NCBI RefSeq assembly: GCF_030433435.1
Contig: NZ_JANRHH010000038.1
Coordinates: 1 to 64,000 of the forward strand
Origin: Polycladomyces subterraneus
Lineage (GTDB): Bacteria; Bacillota; Bacilli; Thermoactinomycetales; JIR-001
Direction of reading: 5' to 3'
Length of the DNA stretch: 64,000 nt
A model generated the notes under the pieces. The model had not been told where the DNA came from. It made no database searches and saw nothing but the letters and a program-made list of their open reading frames with translations. Made by a program: the position numbers and the translations under genes. Below, one piece after another: positions 34,154-43,052 of this stretch; the stretch's first letter is position 1, and the number at the start of each line of letters is the position of its first letter.

Positions 34154-35158
34154 TTATTGGGTGGGAACCTTAATTTCGCCTTTGATGATTTTTTGTTTGA
34201 ACTCCTCGACCTTGTCCAGCACTTGTTTTGGAACGTTTTTGCTGGTGGTCGGAGCAATGCCCACACCGTTTTCCTTCAGGCCCAGCTGCACTTCCTTACC
34301 ACCGTCAAACTTGTTTTCTTTGATGTTTTTAATTTCGTTGAACACCGCTACATCGACGCGTTTCACCATCGAACTCAGCGTATGATCTGGTGCGAGTCGG
34401 GATTGATCCATGTCGACGCCAATCGCCCAGAATTTCCCTTTCGGACGGGTTTTCACCTCGTCAAACAAGCCTTTTCCTGTTGCACCCGCCGCATGGTAGA
34501 TGACATCTATACCGCTGTCGTACATATTGGCCGCCAATGAACGACCTTTAGCCGCGTCAGCGAAGGTTTCCGCGTAAGCCACCTCCACGGTCGCTTTTGG
34601 ATTGACGGCTTTGACACCTGCACGATAACCAGCTTCAAATTTTTTGATCAACGGAGAGGAAATCCCTCCGATGAAACCAACTTTGTTGGTTTTGGTCATC
34701 AATCCGGCAATCACGCCCATCAGGAACGATCCTTCATTTTCTTTGAAGGTGACAGCCACCACGTTTTTCGGGATTTTTCCGTTCAGGTTGTGGTCGACAA
34801 TGCCGAACTTCTGATTGGGGAATTGGTTGGCCACTTGCGGGATCGCCTTGTCAAACTTGAACCCGATTCCCCACGTGATGCTGCGTCCCTCCCGAGCAAA
34901 CTTGGTCAGGTTGGGAACATAATCATCATCCCGCTTGGATTCCACGTAACGGATATCAGCGCCCAATTCCTTTTTGGCTTTTTCCATCCCAGCCCAAGCG
35001 GTCTGGTTGAATGATTCGTCATTGATACCGCCGGTGTCGGTCACCAATCCGGCAGACAGGCCACCTTTTCCGCCCGGAGCTTTAGCCGGCGCGCAGCCGA
35101 CGGCCGTGAATACCAATGCTGCGCAGAGCAATAGAGAAATCCACACTTTCTTTTTCAT
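34154..35158 (-). CDS. nupN: BMP family nucleoside-binding lipoprotein (NupN-like)
   Basis: A 334-residue substrate-binding lipoprotein: KKK, hydrophobic h-region, then a lipobox ending at Cys22 (FTAVGC) for lipid attachment. The mature part has the BMP family words SFNQTAWAGM, FKENEGSFLMGVIAGL, KVGFIGG and DVIYHAAGATGKG. It should bind guanosine or other purine nucleosides outside the membrane for the NupOPQ transporter. The ATG follows AAGGAGGAG. It is the first gene of the operon. Confidence 0.93.
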   Translation of the reverse strand: MKKKVWISLLLCAALVFTAVGCAPAKAPGGKGGLSAGLVTDTGGINDESFNQTAWAGMEKAKKELGADIRYVESKRDDDYVPNLTKFAREGRSITWGIGFKFDKAIPQVANQFPNQKFGIVDHNLNGKIPKNVVAVTFKENEGSFLMGVIAGLMTKTNKVGFIGGISSPLIKKFEAGYRAGVKAVNPKATVEVAYAETFADAAKGRSLAANMYDSGIDVIYHAAGATGKGLFDEVKTRPKGKFWAIGVDMDQSRLAPDHTLSSMVKRVDVAVFNEIKNIKENKFDGGKEVQLGLKENGVGIAPTTSKNVPKQVLDKVEEFKQKIIKGEIKVPTQ

Positions 35159-35495
35159 ACTTGCTCCTCCTTATTTCCATGATCGGGCTTGTAACATGCA
35201 ACCAACCAAGCAGTGCGGTTTCGTCCCTATTAGTACTGACCCACCACCGCTTCAAACATGCGCCCCCTTGAGCAAACCCGGATGGTTGAAATCGCTTACA
35301 AGCCGTCCTGGATGGACAGGGAAGGGCGTACCGCCAAAAAGAAAAAGTCGGCTTATGTATCCGAAACGAGACATTCAGTCAGGCGATGCGACCTTCCCCT
35401 GAAAACCACCGCCGGGTGGTTCCTTCATTGTTATACCATGTGTGTATTCAATTTTCTACTCTTTTGTTTCCTTCCACTTTTAGACAATCTCGGTA
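35159..35495 (-). other. 337-base leader/intergenic region upstream of nupN
   Basis: No gene is supported here. It holds an extended -10-like TGGTATAAC (minus strand, around 35433-35441), the 7-bp hairpin at 35404-35421, and smaller inverted repeats. It was read for a purine riboswitch, because related transporters are under one, but the conserved purine-aptamer loops were not found. Its length suggests a structured leader of unknown type. Confidence 0.4.
35400..35421 (-). terminator. Hairpin after the ftsK gene
   Basis: AACCACC/GGTGGTT stem (35404-35410/35415-35421), followed on the minus strand by TTC. It may terminate ftsK or be the 5' hairpin of the nup leader. Confidence 0.4.
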
Positions 35496-37793
35496 TCAAC
35501 CTGAACGGTTTTGCGCTTTCCATTGTTCCGGTGTCATCCGCACCTCTCGCGGTTTGCTGCCTTCATACGGCCCAACAATACCGTGACTTTCCATCATGTC
35601 GATCAAGCGGGCAGCGCGGGTATAGCCGATGCGCAAGCGGCGCTGAAGAAGAGAAACTGAAGCAGTCTTGGCTTCCACTACCACTTGCACCGCTTGCGGA
35701 TACAGCTCATCGTCCACTTCTTCCTGTTCCGTCACCTCATGATCTTTCGGAATCATCGCCTCATGGTACCGCGCCTGTTGTTGTCCTTTGACGAACTGAA
35801 CCACCGCTTCCACTTCCCGATCTGTCACCAATGCACCTTGCACGCGGATCGGTTTGTTGGCGCCCATTGGCAGAAAGAGCATGTCACCACGTCCCAATAA
35901 CTTTTCCGCTCCCCCCATATCCAGGATTGTACGGGAATCGGCTTGGGATGAAACGCCGAAGGCGATCCGGGAAGGTATGTTGGCTTTGATGACGCCGGTG
36001 ATAACATCAACGGACGGACGCTGCGTGGCCAAAATCAGATGAATGCCCGCCGCTCGCGCCATCTGCGCCAGACGGCAGATGGCATCTTCGACATCAGCCG
36101 GCGCCACCATCATCAAATCGGCCAATTCGTCCACGATGACGACGATATATGGCAGCGGAGCAGCATCTCCCATCTTTTTGTCCATAACCATCTGATTAAA
36201 TCGCACGATATCCCGTGCCCCCGATTTGGCGAATAGCTCGTAACGCTTTTCCATCTCCGCGACCACTTTTTTCAGTGCGATCGCCGCCTTGCGGGGATCG
36301 GTCACCACAGGAGCCAACAGATGAGGAATCCCGTTGTATATGTTAAGCTCCACCATTTTGGGATCAATCATCATCAGTTTGACCTCGTTCGGTTTGGCTT
36401 TGTACAACAGACTGGTGATCATCCCGTTGATGCATACACTTTTACCCGACCCGGTCGCACCGGCCACCAACAAATGCGGCATCTTGGCCAGATCGCCGAC
36501 AATCGGTTCCCCGGAGATATCCCTTCCCAGGGCAATGCTCAGCTTGGAGGTCGATTCATGATATTGCGCGCTTTCCAATACTTCACGTAAGCTGACGATC
36601 GCTACTTCCTTGTTGGGCACCTCAATCCCGACCGCCGATTTTCCCGGGATGGGCGCCTCGATTCTAATATCCTTGGCCGCTAGCGCCAATGCCAAATCGT
36701 CCGCTAAATTGACGATACGGCTCACTTTGACGCCAATGTCCGGCTGCACCTCATACCGTGTCACCGACGGTCCTCGATGGATTTGCATCACTTTTGCCTT
36801 CACACCGAAACTTTCCAATGTCGCTTCCAGTTTTTTGGCGTTGGCGGTCATATCCTGTCGTTCCCGTGCTTTCCCTGTCTTTTTTGGCTTGTCCAACAAC
36901 GAATAAGCGGGCAATTGGTACGATTCAGGCGAAACCACCGGATCTGTTTGCAACTGGACGACGATGGACTCGTTCTTGTCGGTCTTGCGTGTGGATGTTT
37001 TTTCTTGCTGCTTGGGGACGGAAGAGATACCCGCTTCTGTTTCCGGTCCATCCGTATCCATCACGGTGGTTTCTTGGGCTTTTTCGGTGAAATCGTGAAT
37101 CACTGGAATCTCATCGTTCTCTCCCTTGACTGCTTCCGGCTCGGTCCGTTTGGATTTTTTGGTCGCCCTCTCCGTTTTCCCCAGTCTCCAAACACTGTTC
37201 ATCCATTGTTTCCACATCGCCCATCGTTGCAACCATCGCGATTTGCCCAGTCGCAGCAATTGAACAAAGGAAAATCCTGTCATCAACAACAAACCGGCCG
37301 CCGCCATCGCCGCAGAAGCCAACGGTGTTCCCGAATCATCAAATAAATAATGGAATAATGCGTAGAACAGGGCGCCCACCATTCCGCCACCGATATCCGT
37401 CGGCAAACGGGAATTCCTTTCATCCAAAATCGCTTGCCAGGTGGTGAGCAGTATAGGCCCCTCTTTTCCATGTTCACGCAATTGATCAAACATGCTCATA
37501 TGGTTAAATACCAGGAACGCGACCAAAAACAAAACGGTTCCGGTCCACCGCGGTGTCCATTCCAACGGCCAGCGGCGCTTGATCATCACATAGACGCCCA
37601 ACACGGTTGTAGCGGTCGGAATCAAGAAGTTCCAGTTGCCGATCAACATCCGGCAAACGTAAGTAAGCGAACGTCCCACCGCTCCAAGTCCTGCGATCGT
37701 CACCACCGACAACGTCAGAATGAGAATCCCATAGAGCTCAAACTGAATCGCCCGCTGAATCTGTTCATTGCGTTTGGTTTTGCCTTTGGCCAT
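35496..37793 (-). CDS. FtsK/SpoIIIE family DNA translocase
   Basis: A 765-residue DNA pump. The N-terminus has about four membrane helices (from 20 to 180). A polar linker runs to about 300. The motor has Walker A GATGSGKS (445-452) and Walker [14 protein letters not shown] with the RecA-like [17 protein letters not shown]-terminal winged-helix gamma domain ([21 protein letters not shown]) reads oriented DNA sequences. The genomic position (next to ylzJ and tepA) is that of Bacillus spoIIIE, which moves the chromosome into the forespore; a septum-located role in vegetative division is also possible. ATG after AAAAGGGG. Confidence 0.95.
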   Translation of the reverse strand: MAKGKTKRNEQIQRAIQFELYGILILTLSVVTIAGLGAVGRSLTYVCRMLIGNWNFLIPTATTVLGVYVMIKRRWPLEWTPRWTGTVLFLVAFLVFNHMSMFDQLREHGKEGPILLTTWQAILDERNSRLPTDIGGGMVGALFYALFHYLFDDSGTPLASAAMAAAGLLLMTGFSFVQLLRLGKSRWLQRWAMWKQWMNSVWRLGKTERATKKSKRTEPEAVKGENDEIPVIHDFTEKAQETTVMDTDGPETEAGISSVPKQQEKTSTRKTDKNESIVVQLQTDPVVSPESYQLPAYSLLDKPKKTGKARERQDMTANAKKLEATLESFGVKAKVMQIHRGPSVTRYEVQPDIGVKVSRIVNLADDLALALAAKDIRIEAPIPGKSAVGIEVPNKEVAIVSLREVLESAQYHESTSKLSIALGRDISGEPIVGDLAKMPHLLVAGATGSGKSVCINGMITSLLYKAKPNEVKLMMIDPKMVELNIYNGIPHLLAPVVTDPRKAAIALKKVVAEMEKRYELFAKSGARDIVRFNQMVMDKKMGDAAPLPYIVVIVDELADLMMVAPADVEDAICRLAQMARAAGIHLILATQRPSVDVITGVIKANIPSRIAFGVSSQADSRTILDMGGAEKLLGRGDMLFLPMGANKPIRVQGALVTDREVEAVVQFVKGQQQARYHEAMIPKDHEVTEQEEVDDELYPQAVQVVVEAKTASVSLLQRRLRIGYTRAARLIDMMESHGIVGPYEGSKPREVRMTPEQWKAQNRSG

Positions 37794-37973
37794 GCAGATC
37801 CCCTTTTCATCTTACGCTTATGCTGATCATCTACGTTGGAACTCCAAATTCAAGTCTGAAAGAGCGCAAAATTACGCCTATTCCAGGTCATCCTGAGTCG
37901 GGTGATCCTTATGTTCGATGGAAAAAGGTCACCCTTCTCTTGCTTCGACAAATGAACGGACACTCCTTCGGAA

Positions 37974-38192
37974 TCAGTCGCCCCATTTCAGGGGAATCCG
38001 ATTTCCCGGTTGAAACTTGGGATTTAAATAATCTTGCGGATTGGGGGAAAGCAGGCGTACGATACGTGCTTCGGACGGTCCGGTCCACTCGATCAGCATA
38101 TGAACACCATTGACCTTCGTTTCCTGGTATTTTGGTTGGTTTTCAGGGTCCTCAAAAACCAGTTCCAACGGCATGACGGAGTAGTGGATCAT
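37974..38192 (-). CDS. ylzJ: YlzJ-like family protein
   Basis: A 72-residue protein beginning [17 protein letters not shown] and carrying the family pattern VLI.W and INPKFQPG (here [11 protein letters not shown]). Its function is unknown. In Bacillus it lies between tepA and spoIIIE, as here. Its ATG overlaps the tepA stop (ATGA) and has AAAGGAG upstream. The 180 bases between it and the ftsK gene hold no gene. Confidence 0.85.
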   Translation of the reverse strand: MIHYSVMPLELVFEDPENQPKYQETKVNGVHMLIEWTGPSEARIVRLLSPNPQDYLNPKFQPGNRIPLKWGD

Positions 38193-38914
38193 TGTAAGGG
38201 TTGCTCCTTTCGCGCCCGGATCATCCGGTTCAACTCGACCATGGCGTCACCCAATCCTCCCAGCCTGTCGATCAAACCAAATTTCACTGCGTCAGTACCG
38301 ACTACATTGGTGCCGATATCCCTGGCCAACTCCCCGGTTCGGAACATCAATTCCCGGAACAGCTCCTCGGATATATTGGAATGACGGGCTACGAACCGGA
38401 TTACCCGCTCTTGCATTTTTTCCAAGTATTCAAATGTCTGGGGAACACCGATGACCAAACCCGTCAACCTCACGGGATGAATCGTCATCGTGGCAGTCTC
38501 CGCGATGAAGCTGACATCGGCCGATACCGCGATCGGGACACCGATACTGTGACCGCCTCCCAGCACCAATGACACGGTTGGTTTACTCATGGTGGAAATC
38601 ATCTCGGCGATCGCCAATCCCGCTTCCACATCGCCCCCCACCGTATTCAATACGATGATGATACCTTCAATCTGTGGATTCTGCTCGGCCGCTACCAGTT
38701 GCGGGATAATATGTTCGTACTTGGTCGTCTTGTTTTGCGAGGGAAGCACCAAATGTCCCTCGATCTGACCGATCACGGACAAACAATAAATGTTGGACTC
38801 CAATTGCGGCACATTGGATTGCCCCAATTGCTGAATCGCATTCATCACATTCCGCCGTTTCATTTCTTCCGCTCGTTCCGCTTCCGGTGTCGTCTGTTCC
38901 CGGTCCTGTTCCAT
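38189..38914 (-). CDS. tepA: TepA-like ClpP-family protease
   Basis: A 241-residue ClpP/crotonase-fold serine peptidase (Bacillus TepA/YmfB). [17 protein letters not shown] forms the oxyanion strand region, [15 protein letters not shown] carries the nucleophile Ser in GHSIG, and MTIHPVR carries the His. TepA is linked to signal peptide clearance or sporulation-time proteolysis. The ATG at 38914 has GGAGGATG upstream and starts the protein with a polar tail; 34 open codons upstream lack a ribosome site. Confidence 0.9.
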   Translation of the reverse strand: MEQDREQTTPEAERAEEMKRRNVMNAIQQLGQSNVPQLESNIYCLSVIGQIEGHLVLPSQNKTTKYEHIIPQLVAAEQNPQIEGIIIVLNTVGGDVEAGLAIAEMISTMSKPTVSLVLGGGHSIGVPIAVSADVSFIAETATMTIHPVRLTGLVIGVPQTFEYLEKMQERVIRFVARHSNISEELFRELMFRTGELARDIGTNVVGTDAVKFGLIDRLGGLGDAMVELNRMIRARKEQPLQ

Positions 38915-38975
38915 CACGCATCCTCCTCGGCATTTTCCGTTAGTATGCGCAACGGTCACACGGGTTATCTGTCGG

Positions 38976-39013
38976 AAAGAAAAAACGGAGTCACTTCGAA
39001 AGTCAGCGACTCC
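38976..39013 (-). terminator. Terminator downstream of MITE copy A
   Basis: GGAGTC/GACTCC outer stem with ACTT/AAGT inner stem, followed on the minus strand by GTTTTTTCTTTC. It would stop transcripts of the HesB-like gene after they cross the element. Confidence 0.7.
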
Positions 39014-39029
39014 CACTTTAGTCCGCCTA

Positions 39030-39265
39030 GAGCGAATCTATTATTCCGTAAGGCAGCAATGTTTTCCCGGACGAGCACTGACCAAGCCCTGACTGAGCGA
39101 AGTTCCGGAAGCGCAGGATTGATATCGCGCAATCTTCTCAAAGTGAAGCGTACTTTACCCACGTCCTGCGCTGACCGGGTCGGAGTGGTCATCATCTGCT
39201 TCCCTGCAAGACACAGGTGAAACGAGCCGGGAAAGCAATGTGGACTGTATTCACCAGACACGCCC
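39030..39265 (+). mobile_element. MITE-like repeat, copy A
   Basis: A non-coding element of 236 bp flanked by TA on both sides (39028-39029 and 39266-39267). The right end is CCAGACACGCCC (39254-39265); the left end GAGCGAATCTA is a decayed inverted copy. It shares in order with copies B and C the words CTGACCAAGCC, GAAGCGTACTTT and CAGGTG. No intact reading frame is shared; stops interrupt every aligned frame. It probably derives from a TA-targeting, IS5-like or similar transposon. Confidence 0.75.
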
Positions 39266-39564
39266 TAGACCATTTGATAGACAATCCTGTCCTCTCCACG
39301 GTTATACAGGATCACCAGTCGTTCAAATTCAGGGTAGAACAACAGATCGTCATCATCGATAAAATACGTTATGCCCTCAACCTCGGCAATGACACCGGTC
39401 TTCCTCGGTTTCTCCAATGAAAATCGCATCGAGAAACCCGTACCCGCAAAACAATTCGACTCTTGTTCTTGATAATGTATCAGCAAGCGAACCGTATCCC
39501 CTTCTTTCAGTGACAGTTCCCGACGAAACCAATCCAGTGCCTCCGGCGTGATTTCCAATTTCAT
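39265..39564 (-). CDS. HesB/YneR-like protein
   Basis: A 99-residue HesB-like (IscA fold) protein: MKLEITPEALDWFRRELSL, VRLLIHYQ, CFAGTGFSMRFSLEKP. The three conserved cysteines of true A-type Fe-S carriers are missing, as in the YneR/YqkB-like branch, so Fe-S transfer is doubtful. The start at 39564 follows AGGTGAG. The stop codon TAG is formed at the junction of the TA target and MITE copy A, so the original C-terminus may have been longer or different. Confidence 0.78.
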   Translation of the reverse strand: MKLEITPEALDWFRRELSLKEGDTVRLLIHYQEQESNCFAGTGFSMRFSLEKPRKTGVIAEVEGITYFIDDDDLLFYPEFERLVILYNRGEDRIVYQMV

Positions 39565-39798
39565 CTTTCTCACCTGCAATGCTTCAAATTCCCGACCGTC
39601 GCCTCCAACAAGGAAGGTGACCAATTTTTCTCCATGATTACTACTCGGGTGTCTTCTCCACCTTACAGCGAAACCAGAAACCTTTCCACTCTCCTTTGGA
39701 TTACAGGAAAATTGACGGACACGTTTTGTCCGACATTCGCAGCAAATATCTGTTGAGAATCCTCTAAAGTCATCCCTTTCAAGAAGGATTGTTACAGC

Positions 39799-39846
39799 TA
39801 AAAAGACCAGAGCCGAGAGCCCTTGTAAGACAAGGGCTCTCGGCTC
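39799..39846 (-). terminator. Terminator of the RNase J gene
   Basis: Perfect 16-bp stem GAGCCGAGAGCCCTTG/CAAGGGCTCTCGGCTC with a 5-base loop, followed on the minus strand by TGGTCTTTTT. Confidence 0.92.
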
Positions 39847-39850
39847 AAGA

Positions 39851-41530
39851 TCACACTTCCATGATGATCGGCAAAATCATCGGCCGACGCCGCGTCCGTT
39901 CGTACAGGAATCGACTCAGGGTATCCCTAATGCTGGTCTTCAAAGAAGCCCATTCGCTGACGCGGTCTTTGACACACTTCTCCATCGTCTGCGTGACGAT
40001 GCGGTTGGCTTCTTCCATCAGTTGTTCCGATTCGCGCACATAGACAAAACCGCGCGAGATGATATCGGGCCCAGACAAGATGGCCCCGTTGGTTTTGCTA
40101 AGGGTGACTACAACCACTAAAATTCCATCTTGTGACAACAGTTTGCGGTCTCTTAAAACGATATTACCGACGTCTCCGACCCCCAAGCCGTCAATCAGGA
40201 TGTTGCCGGTGGGAATCTTCGGGCCGTATCGAGCTTTTCCATTGGATATTTCGACAGTGTCGCCGTTATCGCAAATAAAGATGTTTTCCGGTTTCACTCC
40301 AACGGATTCGGCGAGTTGGGCGTGAGCCCGCAACATGCGGTACTCACCATGAATCGGGATGAAGTACTTGGGACGAATCAGATTGAGCATCAGTTTCAGG
40401 TCCTCTTGTTGACCGTGACCGGACACGTGAACCCCTTTTGGCGTATTGGCGTTGTATACCACATCTGCTCCGATTCGGAACAATTGGTCTACTGTACGTG
40501 CGACGAATTTCTCGTTCCCCGGAATCGGTGTGGCTGCGATGATGACGGTATCGCCTGGAAGCACTTCCACCTTTCTGTGGGAAGCGTGCGCCATGCGTGT
40601 CAGAGCAGACATCGGTTCACCCTGGCTTCCGGTGGAAATCACTGCCACCCGATTGGCGGGCAACCGGCCGATATCATCCGGATCGATCAACAAATCGGAC
40701 GGAACCCGCAGATATCCGAGTTCTATACCGATATTGACGACGTTGACCATGCTCCGACCCACGACCGCCAGTTTGCGACCGTTGTTGTAGCACGCATCCA
40801 CAACTTGCTGGATACGGTGGATATTGGAAGCGAATGTAGCGACGATAATCCGCTGCTTCGCTTTTCGAAACACTTCCTCGATCGATTCGCCCACGCTTTT
40901 TTCCGAACCGGTGAATCCCGGACGTTCAGCATTGGTACTGTCTGACAGCAGACACAACACACCTCTTTTTCCGATCTCCGCCATCTTGTGCAAGTCTGCC
41001 GTCTGGCCGTTCACCGGCGTCATGTCGAACTTGAAATCACCGGTGTGCACCACGATCCCTTCCGGTGTTTCCAAGCAGACGCCGACCGAGTCCGGAATGC
41101 TGTGATTGGTCCGGAAAAACGTCGCTTTCATCGAACCAAGCTTGATCTCCGAGCGGTTGTTGATCAATACCCGTTTCGTCTCGTTCAATAGATGCGCTTC
41201 CCGCAATTTGTGTTCGATCAGGCCCAAAGTCAACTTGGTTCCGAAAACCGGCACGTTCAGGTAGCGTAGAATGTAAGGCAATGCGCCAATATGGTCCTCG
41301 TGTCCGTGAGTAATGATGATCCCGCGTACCTTTTCACGATTTTCTAACAAGTACGTGATATCCGGTATTACTACATCGATCCCGAGCATGTCTTCTTCTG
41401 GAAACATGAGTCCGGCATCGATGACGACGATATCGTCCCCGTACTGTACCACGTACATGTTTTTCCCGATTTCATCCAACCCACCGAGTGCAAAAATGGT
41501 CAATTTGCCTCGTAGGTTGTGCTTAGTCAA
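39851..41530 (-). CDS. rnjB: Ribonuclease J (RNase J2-locus enzyme with intact active site)
   Basis: A 559-residue metallo-beta-lactamase/beta-CASP RNase: THGHEDHIGALP (HxHxDH), HTGDFKFD, beta-CASP words ATFASNIHRIQQ and STGSQGEPM, HVSGHGQQEDLK and the C-terminal RRRPMILPIIMEV. Gene position (between dapA and tepA) and words such as NAERPGFT and GNILIDGLGVGDVGNIVLRD match RNase J2, but Bacillus subtilis J2 has lost the HxHxDH motif and this one keeps it. It functions in 5'-3' and endonucleolytic RNA processing. TTG start at 41530 with AGGAGG 8 bases upstream. Confidence 0.93.
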   Translation of the reverse strand: MTKHNLRGKLTIFALGGLDEIGKNMYVVQYGDDIVVIDAGLMFPEEDMLGIDVVIPDITYLLENREKVRGIIITHGHEDHIGALPYILRYLNVPVFGTKLTLGLIEHKLREAHLLNETKRVLINNRSEIKLGSMKATFFRTNHSIPDSVGVCLETPEGIVVHTGDFKFDMTPVNGQTADLHKMAEIGKRGVLCLLSDSTNAERPGFTGSEKSVGESIEEVFRKAKQRIIVATFASNIHRIQQVVDACYNNGRKLAVVGRSMVNVVNIGIELGYLRVPSDLLIDPDDIGRLPANRVAVISTGSQGEPMSALTRMAHASHRKVEVLPGDTVIIAATPIPGNEKFVARTVDQLFRIGADVVYNANTPKGVHVSGHGQQEDLKLMLNLIRPKYFIPIHGEYRMLRAHAQLAESVGVKPENIFICDNGDTVEISNGKARYGPKIPTGNILIDGLGVGDVGNIVLRDRKLLSQDGILVVVVTLSKTNGAILSGPDIISRGFVYVRESEQLMEEANRIVTQTMEKCVKDRVSEWASLKTSIRDTLSRFLYERTRRRPMILPIIMEV

Positions 41531-41590
41531 AAACGTAACCTCCTGTATTCAGTTGTAGCTCACCCGAAACCGCACAAGTCACTTATGGTT

Positions 41591-41620
41591 ATTATACACG
41601 AATAAAAAACCCTCTGGCAA
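41591..41620 (-). promoter_or_regulatory. Sigma-A promoter of the RNase J gene
   Basis: TTGCCA-N18-TATAAT on the minus strand, 60 bases before the start codon. Confidence 0.75.
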
Positions 41621-41846
41621 GAAAGGGAAGAAAAATTTGAGTCGACTTTTTGCAAGCAGACAAAAGCCCCCGAAACAGCGTGATGACAAGCCTTTGATAC
41701 TCGAATGGAACCCTCGGGGATGGTGGGGACGGGGGGGTTGCATAGAATAATCGTAACGGTTTAACACCATGGAAGTAACCCATTTTGACCTATTCACGGA
41801 ACTTCCCCACGGAATATAAGCACATTGTGGATAAGATTCTCGGACT
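41621..41846. other. Intergenic stretch between MITE copy B and the RNase J promoter
   Basis: No gene is seen. It holds a long-range pair CCCCGA/TCGGGG (41668-41673 with 41714-41719) followed on the minus strand by GGCTTTTG, which could stop readthrough from the dapA side, and a G-rich run (41723-41739). Confidence 0.35.
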
Positions 41847-42085
41847 CTCCGTGTCTGCGAAAATCGAGCGGGTTGTATGCTTCTCAAGAGAGCGGCTGAC
41901 CAAGCCATACTTTTCTTCGCTTCGAAAAGCGCAAGTATTCATTCAAGGGCCATTTCCTAAAAGCGAAGCGTACTTTGCCCGTATCCTACACTCCCAGGTT
42001 CGGAGCAGCCAAGACCAGCTTGCCTTATAGGGCGCAGGTGGAACGATCTTCTAAAGCAATGCGTACCGATTTATCGAATATATCC
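41847..42085 (+). mobile_element. MITE-like repeat, copy B
   Basis: About 239 bp, most like copy C. Internal words in order: CTGACCAAGCC, GGGCCATTTCCT, AGCGAAGCGTACTTTG, GGGCGCAGGTGGAACGA, AAAGCAATGCG. The left end retains CCGTGTCTG of the inverted repeat; the right end is eroded. A plus-strand frame of 81 codons crosses it but has no counterpart in copies A or C. Confidence 0.68.
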
Positions 42086-42125
42086 TCAACCAAGAATCCA
42101 CTATCCCATCGCATAACAGCAGATA

Positions 42126-42145
42126 GGGGCCCGGATACGGGCCCC
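42126..42145 (-). terminator. Hairpin after dapA
   Basis: GGGGCCCG/CGGGCCCC perfect stem with a 4-base loop, without a clear U-tract; probably the end of the dipicolinate/lysine unit. Confidence 0.5.
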
Positions 42146-42166
42146 TCAACACAATATATTCGAGAT

Positions 42167-43036
42167 TTACAGCAACTCCACCAATGCCTTTACTTTTTCT
42201 TTTTGCTCTTCATCCAGTTCGACCAGCGGCAGCCGGACGTGCGGTTCGCACAATCCTTTCAGTGACAGAGCATATTTGACCGGCACCGGATTGGGGGCCA
42301 TGAACAGACCTTCAAACAACGGCAGATACCGCGCATGCAACTTGGCGGCGGTCTGCACATCGCCCGCAAAATACGCTTGCATCATTTTCTGCATACCGGA
42401 GCCAACCAAATGACTGGCCACACTGACGATCCCGTGTCCGCCCACGGCCAACGTCGGCAAGGTGAGTGCGTCATCCCCGCTATATACCGCTACACCTTCG
42501 GGTACACGGTCAGCTAGTTTTCCGGCCTGGATGACACTGCCGCTTGCCTCCTTGAAAGCGACAATATTATCGATCTCGGCTAAGCGGGCCATGGTTTCCA
42601 CAGTCAAATTTACTCCGGTGCGGCCCGGAATGTTGTATACCATGACCGGAAGGGACGTGGCCTCGGCCACCGTCCGGAAATGCCGGTAAAGCCCTTCCTG
42701 TGACGGTTTGTTGTAATAGGGTGCTACCAACATGACACCGTCAACGCCCGTTTGTTCGGCTTCTCGCGTCAAGGAGACGGAAGCCGCCGTGTTGTTGCTG
42801 CCCGTACTGGCCATCACTCTGACCCGGCCGGCCACATGTTGAACCGTACGGCGGAAAAGCTCTATTTTCTCGTCGTGGGAGAGGGTGGGCGATTCTCCCG
42901 TCGTTCCCGCGACGATGATCGTCTCCGTACCTGTAGCAATCAGATGATCGATCAACGCCGACACCTTCGGCCAATCAATGGTTCCTTCCGAGGTGAAGGG
43001 CGTGATCATGGCTGTCAGCAAACGACCGAATTTCAC
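42167..43036 (-). CDS. dapA: 4-hydroxy-tetrahydrodipicolinate synthase
   Basis: A 289-residue class I aldolase joining pyruvate and aspartate semialdehyde in the lysine/dipicolinate pathway. Seen are AGTTGESPTL (Thr-Thr), MLVAPYYNKPSQEGLYRHF (Tyr), YNIPGRTGVN and IVAFKEASG with the Schiff-base lysine. The GTG at 43036 behind GGGAGGGAAC gives the family length. It is last in asd-dapG-dapA, supplying dipicolinate to dpaAB and lysine/diaminopimelate to the wall. Confidence 0.95.
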   Translation of the reverse strand: MKFGRLLTAMITPFTSEGTIDWPKVSALIDHLIATGTETIIVAGTTGESPTLSHDEKIELFRRTVQHVAGRVRVMASTGSNNTAASVSLTREAEQTGVDGVMLVAPYYNKPSQEGLYRHFRTVAEATSLPVMVYNIPGRTGVNLTVETMARLAEIDNIVAFKEASGSVIQAGKLADRVPEGVAVYSGDDALTLPTLAVGGHGIVSVASHLVGSGMQKMMQAYFAGDVQTAAKLHARYLPLFEGLFMAPNPVPVKYALSLKGLCEPHVRLPLVELDEEQKEKVKALVELL

Positions 43037-43052
43037 GATGTTCCCTCCCCGT

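Noticed and set aside
35196-35490. Purine riboswitch upstream of nupN
   Set aside because: Looked for because of the transporter type; the conserved loop sequences were not found.
38965-39261. Minus-strand frame of 98 codons upstream of tepA
   Set aside because: Most of it lies in MITE copy A and the terminator hairpin; the frame is not shared by the other copies.
41785-42030. Plus-strand frame of 81 codons in MITE copy B
   Set aside because: The aligned frames in copies A and C carry several stops, so it is not a conserved protein.
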